A stretch of 64,000 nt of DNA from Piromyces finnis (Eukaryota > Neocallimastigomycota > Neocallimastigomycetes > Neocallimastigales > Neocallimastigaceae). Below the pieces are notes generated by a model that was not told the origin of the DNA, did no database searches, and saw nothing but the letters and a program-made list of their open reading frames with translations. Positions 58,719 through 64,000 of the stretch are shown piece by piece. The stretch lies in NCBI GenBank assembly GCA_002104945.1, contig MCFH01000056.1, forward strand, positions 48,501 through 112,500, given 5' to 3'. Position 1 is the first letter of the stretch. The number at the start of each line of letters is the position of its first letter. Both the position numbers and the translations under genes were made by a program.

Positions 58719-59249
58719 TTAGTAAACTATTGATAATTTACTGAATAAAGTTTTGGAATACTTTTGGTTTGTAGATTTATTTCTAATGATGATTTTAACT
58801 TCATTTTCAGATTCATAAATTGATGGATTGAAACGGAATTGATCTTCATAATCTTTAACGTTTAATTCATCAATGTTTATTTCAATATCGTTTATTGTGA
58901 TGCTTTCAAATTCATAATTTTTTAAAAATGTTTCCTTTGAAATGTCTTGTAATTCAAGAATAAAAATTGGTAATTTTCTTTGGCTAATAGTATTTGTTCC
59001 AGGTATGACTACTGGCATAGAATTTAACCATGAAAGTAATTTGATATCAAAATCTTTTAATTCTTCAATTTCATTGGTAGTTGGAGTTGAAATGATAGTT
59101 GAAGTTGGGATAATTGTAGTTTTTGTTTTTTTAGGGTTACAACGACCACGATTAGCTATAATCTTATCAATTGGTGCAGCTTGGACACCATTGAAAACAA
59201 AAGTAGCAATAATAAAAATAATAAAATAAAGATGAATAAATTGTTTCAT
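58719..59249 (-). CDS. Small secreted protein, family unknown
   Basis: I start at the Met of MKQFIHLYFIIFIIATFVFNG because it opens a clear signal peptide (cleavage likely after VQA). The same frame is open 48 codons further upstream, but those codons are Lys-rich, AT-driven and would bury the signal. The mature ~153 residues hold a short Thr/Pro-rich segment (TIIPTSTIISTPTT) and a region with alternating Ile/Asp/Glu strands (ITINDIEINIDELNVKDYED). Only one Cys in the mature part and no GPI tail. I do not recognise the family. Confidence 0.7.
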   Translation of the reverse strand: MKQFIHLYFIIFIIATFVFNGVQAAPIDKIIANRGRCNPKKTKTTIIPTSTIISTPTTNEIEELKDFDIKLLSWLNSMPVVIPGTNTISQRKLPIFILELQDISKETFLKNYEFESITINDIEINIDELNVKDYEDQFRFNPSIYESENEVKIIIRNKSTNQKYSKTLFSKLSIVY

Positions 59250-59659
59250 TTTTCCTTTCCTAAAGGTGTTGAAGTTTTTTTTTATTTGTACTTCTTCTTT
59301 TAAAAAAAGTTTATAACTTTTTTTTCTTTTTTGGTTAGTTTTATTTTTTTCTCTTTTGAATAAAAAAAAACTTCTTTTTATATTAATTTTCAAATTAGAA
59401 AAAAAAAAAAAATTTTTTAATTAAATTTTTGTGTGATTCATTTATATTAAAAAAAATTAATAAATTAAAATTTCCTTTTTTGATAATGAAATAAACTTTA
59501 ATTTTATTAATTTAAATTAAAAAATAAATTAAAATTAATATTATTCTTTTAAAAAAAAAAAAGAATTTTAATAATAAAAAAAAAGATTAAATAATAATAA
59601 AAATAAATAATAATACTAGTTATGATTTATTATTAAGTATTACTTTTTAATTAGTAACT

Positions 59660-59662
59660 TTA

Positions 59663-59704
<42 letters not shown>

Positions 59705-59705
59705 T
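59660..59705. repeat. (TTA)n microsatellite
   Basis: About 14 uninterrupted ATT/TTA units upstream of the 58719-59249 gene. Confidence 0.85.
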
Positions 59706-59877
59706 TATTCATTAAACAAGTCATCGAGTCATGATTACTACTAATTCTTTTTTTTTTTTTAATACTACTAATAATTAATGAATGATTCATAAAAAAATAA
59801 AATTTTTTGAATGCCTCTGCGTATTATGAAAATATCAATTAAAAAAAATATAAAATAAATAGTACATTAAATACTTT

Positions 59878-60627
59878 ATTATTTATTAAAATTAAAAGAA
59901 TAAATTAAAATTATGTCTTAGTATTTTTAAATATTATAGAATATTACTTATTTGATTTTCTTATTACTTCAAAATGTTTAAATTTAGAAAAATTATTATA
60001 AATTATCATTGACTATCATTAAATGTATAATACCTTGAATAAAATAATTAAAATTTAAAATTAAAATGAAATTAAAATATTAAAAGTATCAATTATTATA
60101 AACACTCATTTTATACAGAAACATAAAAGAGTTCTGTATTTTATCTTTGGAATTGTTATTATTGTTCTATTTCCAGGTTTTAAGTTTATCATTTTAGTAA
60201 TAATTACTCAATTAGTTATTTTCTTAATTTATAAGTTTAAGAGAATTTCTAAAGAACACTTGGATAAACACTAGAATTAATAATTTGATGTATATCATTT
60301 TATTTTTAGTTTATTTATTCATTTTTATTTATTTATTATTATTTTATTATTTTAGTACATTATTGGATTAAGTCGTTTTATTTTATTTAATAATTTATTT
60401 TATTTAATAATTTATTTTATTATTATCACTATTAGGTCGTTTTTACTCAGAATTTATTATATAATAAAGATAATATTATTTATTTAAAGAAAGGGTTATA
60501 TTTTCATAAAATTATTATTCATTCATCTTTAAGGGTTATTATTGTTTATTTTTATTATAAGTTACTATGGGTTAAGTCATGTTTATTCAGCTAGTTTTTA
60601 TCATATTTTTATGTGAGTAGCGTATCA
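59878..60627 (+). repeat. Partial copy of the 2-kb LTR-like repeat, next to tRNA-iMet
   Basis: Matches 43441-44211 with small gaps and ends at the same terminus, GTAGCGTATCA. The terminus is 15 bp from the first base of the initiator tRNA gene at 60643. The 5' 1.25 kb of the repeat are missing. Confidence 0.8.
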
Positions 60628-60642
60628 CAAAATCTAACAGGA

Positions 60643-60714
60643 AGCAGCGTAGCGCAGTGGAAGCGTGGTGGGCTCATAACCCACAGGTCGTATGATCGAA
60701 ACATACCGCTGCTA
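60643..60714 (+). tRNA. Initiator tRNA-Met (CAT)
   Basis: 72 nt, all four arms close. The acceptor starts with A1-U72 (AGCAGCG/CGCTGCT), the anticodon stem GTGGG/CCCAC has three stacked G-C pairs next to loop CTCATAA, and the T loop is ATCGAAA with A54 and A60. These are the marks of eukaryotic initiator tRNA. No intron. T-rich termination signal within 25 nt downstream. Confidence 0.96.
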
Positions 60715-60811
60715 ATATATTTTCATTTTTATTAATATAAAAAAAATAAAAATATATAATAATAATAATAATAATATTAAAACACAGATAGTTAAAAATT
60801 ATAAATGTAAA

Positions 60812-60842
<31 letters not shown>

Positions 60843-62136
60843 TAAATTAAATAGTTTATATTTGTTTATAATTATACTTAAATAATAATTTTGTATAAAT
60901 AGTGATAGAATTACTTTATTTTAAAAGATGTTCCTAATAATCCATAAAAATTAGATATAGTTATATTAAATTTATATATTATGGTTACTAATTATCCAAG
61001 AGAGAAAAATTAGATATTTATACTTAATAAAACAATATTTATTTTACAACATTTATAATACATACTAGATGTATTAAATTTTAATTATTTAATAATACTA
61101 GAGTTATTAAATAATATGATAATATAATAATTTTATAATTAAATAAAATAACATTTTATATTAAAAACTAACACTTGCAAATGAACAAGTATAAAAATCA
61201 TTTATTCTATTTTTATTTTCCTTATTTTTATTTATAAATTTTTAGATACAGATATTATCACTTTCTATAGTAAAATATAGAATTAAGATAATATTTTTCT
61301 TCGTATCAAATGATATAATTTGATAATAATCTTAATTTTGAATTTTACTTCAAAAAGTGATTATTATATTATATCTTTTGTTATAACTATATAAGTTATA
61401 TTGATTAAGATTTAAGATCGTTTTTATAAAAATTAATAAAATTGTTTTGTTAAAACACTAAATTGTTTTATTAGAAACACTTGTTTTTCTAATATTTAAA
61501 TATTTAAAATTTTATTTATTTAAGTATAAAAGTGATTATTAAAATTATAAAATATTAATCTAACTATATAATATTTCTTTATTAATAATAATAATAATGA
61601 TTAAAATGAGAATATTTACATGTATTTATATTTTCTTTTAGATTTAAACTATTTACATTAAAACAATAAAATTAATAACTATTTACAATAAAAGTAATAA
61701 AAGTAATTAGAAATAACAATAAAAGAAATAATTAAAAGTTAAAGAATATAAAAAGTTGTTTATTTTACAATTAATTAAAGTAATAATTATTTTTAATGTT
61801 TTAATAAAGGTGTTTAATTATATTATTTTATAACATGAATTATTATATTTGTTTACTTTTAAAGTGTAATTTACTAACGAAAGTTATTAAATATTTAATT
61901 TAACAATTAATTTAACAAGAGTTATATATTTTGATCTCGATTAATTAAAGTTTATTATTTTCTTTCAATAATCAAAATATATGCAGTGTTTAGGATTAAT
62001 TTTATTTAAGAATTTTGGTAAAGTACTTAATTAAACTATAACTTGTTTTAAGTTACTTTTAGGGTTAACTTAAAAATCAGGTTTAATAATAATTTTATAT
62101 TTATTAATTTCATTATTTCTCAAAATTTTAATGAAA
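60715..62136. other. AT-rich spacer between initiator tRNA genes
   Basis: No gene seen. The first ~35 bp are shared with the downstream flank of the second tRNA gene. Confidence 0.5.
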
Positions 62137-62208
62137 AGCAGCGTAGCGCAGTGGAAGCGTGGTGGGCTCATAACCCACAGGTCGTATGATCGAAACATAC
62201 CGCTGCTA
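62137..62208 (+). tRNA. Initiator tRNA-Met (CAT), second copy
   Basis: Identical to 60643-60714 over 72 nt. The downstream flank (ATATTTTCATTTTTATTAAT) is also conserved, and a CAAAAT motif precedes both, so this is a gene duplication rather than independent copies. Confidence 0.96.
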
Positions 62209-62618
62209 AAATATTTTCATTTTTATTAATATAAAAAAAGCCATTAAAATAGCATAGTAATTAGTTAAAATTATATAATCTAATATTTAAAATGTATGAT
62301 AGTTTTTATTTTAAAATTATTAATATTTTTATTGTAATAATTAAAAAAAAAAAAAAATTCAAATTAAAAAATAATAATATCTATAGTTGTTATTTGTTTT
62401 ATACAAATCTTTAAAATATTCTAAATATATATATGCGTATATTTTAGGTGATTATTTATTTATGAATGGAAAATTGAAAATTGCTATGATGAGATTCTTA
62501 TAGTATTAAAATGTTTTTTTTTTTTTTTTCATTTTTTTCTATTATCATTAGATAACTTGATAATTAATATTTTAAATAAACTATTTAAAAAATAAAGTAG
62601 TATTTCATATAAAATTTT

Positions 62619-62876
62619 TTATGACCATAAAGAATCACTAAATCTTAGTTGCATTTTTGAATTTTTCCTTGAATCTTGTTCCATCATAAATCTTCTAATA
62701 GTATTTTTTTCACGTATTATATCATATATTTTACTATAAAATATAGATTTTAATATTGTTAATATATAGATGATAGGTCCAATGGTATTAAACATATCTT
62801 TTATTAATATTGATATATTATATTTATTAATCATTAATAATAATGTTTCAACTAAAATATATGAATATACTGGCAT
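62619..62876 (-). CDS. Possible terminal exon of a membrane protein
   Basis: 85 codons: a hydrophobic segment (IGPIIYILTILKSIFYSKIY) followed by a charged tail (IIREKNTIRRFMMEQDSRKN). Composition is less AT-driven than random ORFs here. No family recognised. May belong with 63132-63362. Confidence 0.3.
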   Translation of the reverse strand: MPVYSYILVETLLLMINKYNISILIKDMFNTIGPIIYILTILKSIFYSKIYDIIREKNTIRRFMMEQDSRKNSKMQLRFSDSLWS

Positions 62877-63131
62877 TGTTATTGACTTTTTATAAAAATA
62901 TATATAAATTTAATTTTAGTAAATATTATCAAAATATATTATCAAAATATATTTATATATATATAGGAATAATAATAAATAATAATTTTTATATTAAATA
63001 TAAAATCTCATTTAATTACTTCTGTATATTCCTTTTTTAATCGTCTAACAGAATACATAAAGAAACAAGTAATAGAAATGATGATATAATCAAAAAAGGT
63101 ACTTTATTTTTTTAAAAAAATTTAAAATTAA

Positions 63132-63362
63132 TTATAATAATGAGAATATAAATATTAGTGAAATTTTATTATTTTTATCTTTTAATTTATTTATTATTAT
63201 TATATTTATATACCTTAATCTTGATGTTTTTGAAATTTTACATTCCTCATATTCTTCCAATTTACTTGTATAATTTGTTTCTGTCATTTGTTTTAAAGTT
63301 GTATTCCCCATTATGATAAAGATTAAATGAAAAAATATTATACTGGAAATGATGGAATACAT
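63132..63362 (-). CDS. Possible exon of a membrane protein
   Basis: Hydrophobic MYSIISSIIFFHLIFIIMG then a hydrophilic stretch (KLEEYEECKISKTSRLR). After SRLR the strand reads GTATATAA, a plausible 5' splice site. An AG near 63101 would join a further open segment. Without transcript data the exon limits are guesses. Confidence 0.28.
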   Translation of the reverse strand: MYSIISSIIFFHLIFIIMGNTTLKQMTETNYTSKLEEYEECKISKTSRLRYINIIIINKLKDKNNKISLIFIFSLL

Positions 63363-64000
63363 GGTGATACGACTTATAACTCTTAAACTAATTTTTCCAT
63401 GAGTTCTATTTATTCATGATTATAATTCATATTTTTTTTATAAATAAAATATTAAACTTATCTTTCATTATTCTTTTTTATTTTTATTTTTTTGATATAA
63501 CTATATTTTTTATTCTTAAAATAAAAAGAAATATTATAAAAAATAAAAAAATAAAAAAAAATCACTTACAATGAATATAATCTTATTGATTTAACTAGTA
63601 TAGATCCAAATACTAATGAAAATCCCTATTATTAATTATATATTATATGAATAAATTATAAATTAAAAAATATAATGCGTTTATTATAAACTTTTTTTCT
63701 TTTTCATTTTACAATTATTTTTGTTATATCAAAAATTAAACATCTTTTATTAGTTCTTTCCATTGTCTTCATCACCATAGATACTATATCAAAAAATATT
63801 CCAATTAAAATTATTATTAAAAAGTCTTTTCCACCTTTTATATTATTAAAATAATTTTTTTAAAAAAGAAAATTAATTAATAACAATATATTTAATATTA
63901 TATATGAAAAGTTAGTATCAATTAAATTAATATTTAATTTTTTTTATTTCATATAAGAGTAAATTATAACTCACTTTTTTTAATTTGCATACTATTGACT
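63363..64000. other. AT-rich intergenic DNA
   Basis: No gene seen. Confidence 0.4.

Overview
The window looks like chromosomal DNA of an anaerobic gut fungus (Neocallimastigomycota) or a close early-diverging fungal relative. The reasons are the extreme A+T content, long homopolymer and TTA/AAT tracts, asparagine-rich coding sequence, fungal-type Ty3 and Ty1/copia retrotransposons, a secreted protein with signs of a GPI anchor, and two eukaryotic initiator tRNA genes. The lineage is inferred from style and was not tested by a search.

About 50 of the 64 kb is mobile DNA. Bases 1-1983 are the 3' end of a Ty3-type element (element 1) with its LTR, followed by a broken subtilisin-like protease gene. 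A complete Ty3 element (element 2, 3366-10975, minus) sits inside a tRNA-derived SINE. Two solo LTRs follow (12001-12717, 12780-13347), then a chromodomain Ty3 element (element 3, 14100-20060, minus). A second copy of the same SINE, in opposite orientation, is at 20812-21360.

Bases 22624-49324 are one nest. A decayed copia element, bounded by the same 5-bp target duplication (TAAAC) 26.7 kb apart, has been split by a solo LTR of family F, a solo LTR of family C, a Ty3 element (27453-33587, itself carrying a solo LTR of family E) and, inside its 3' LTR, a fold-back DNA element with about 525-bp inverted repeats (34562-49047). The middle of the fold-back element was a 90-bp tandem array with a hairpin in each unit. 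Two more Ty3 elements (element 4, 35500-42168; element 5, 42178-48446) entered the same hairpin copy side by side. A 2-kb LTR-like repeat then entered element 5's 5' LTR, and a truncated SINE landed in frame in element 4's polyprotein.

Bases 49325-64000 are gene-poor host sequence: a full SINE copy, a decayed LINE reverse transcriptase, a probable GPI-anchored cysteine-rich protein gene (52784-53563), a small secreted protein gene (58719-59249), a short SINE copy (56868-57092), a fragment of the fold-back end, a partial copy of the 2-kb repeat ending 15 bp upstream of an initiator tRNA gene, and a second initiator tRNA gene 1.4 kb further on.

The most notable signals are: LTRs carrying tRNA-like A/B-box modules; a SINE family with poly(A) tails and 13-14-bp target duplications; a SINE insertion that kept a retrotransposon polyprotein open; a textbook A AAA AAC frameshift heptamer directly before the gag stop of element 2; and two retrotransposons inserted in the same hairpin loop.
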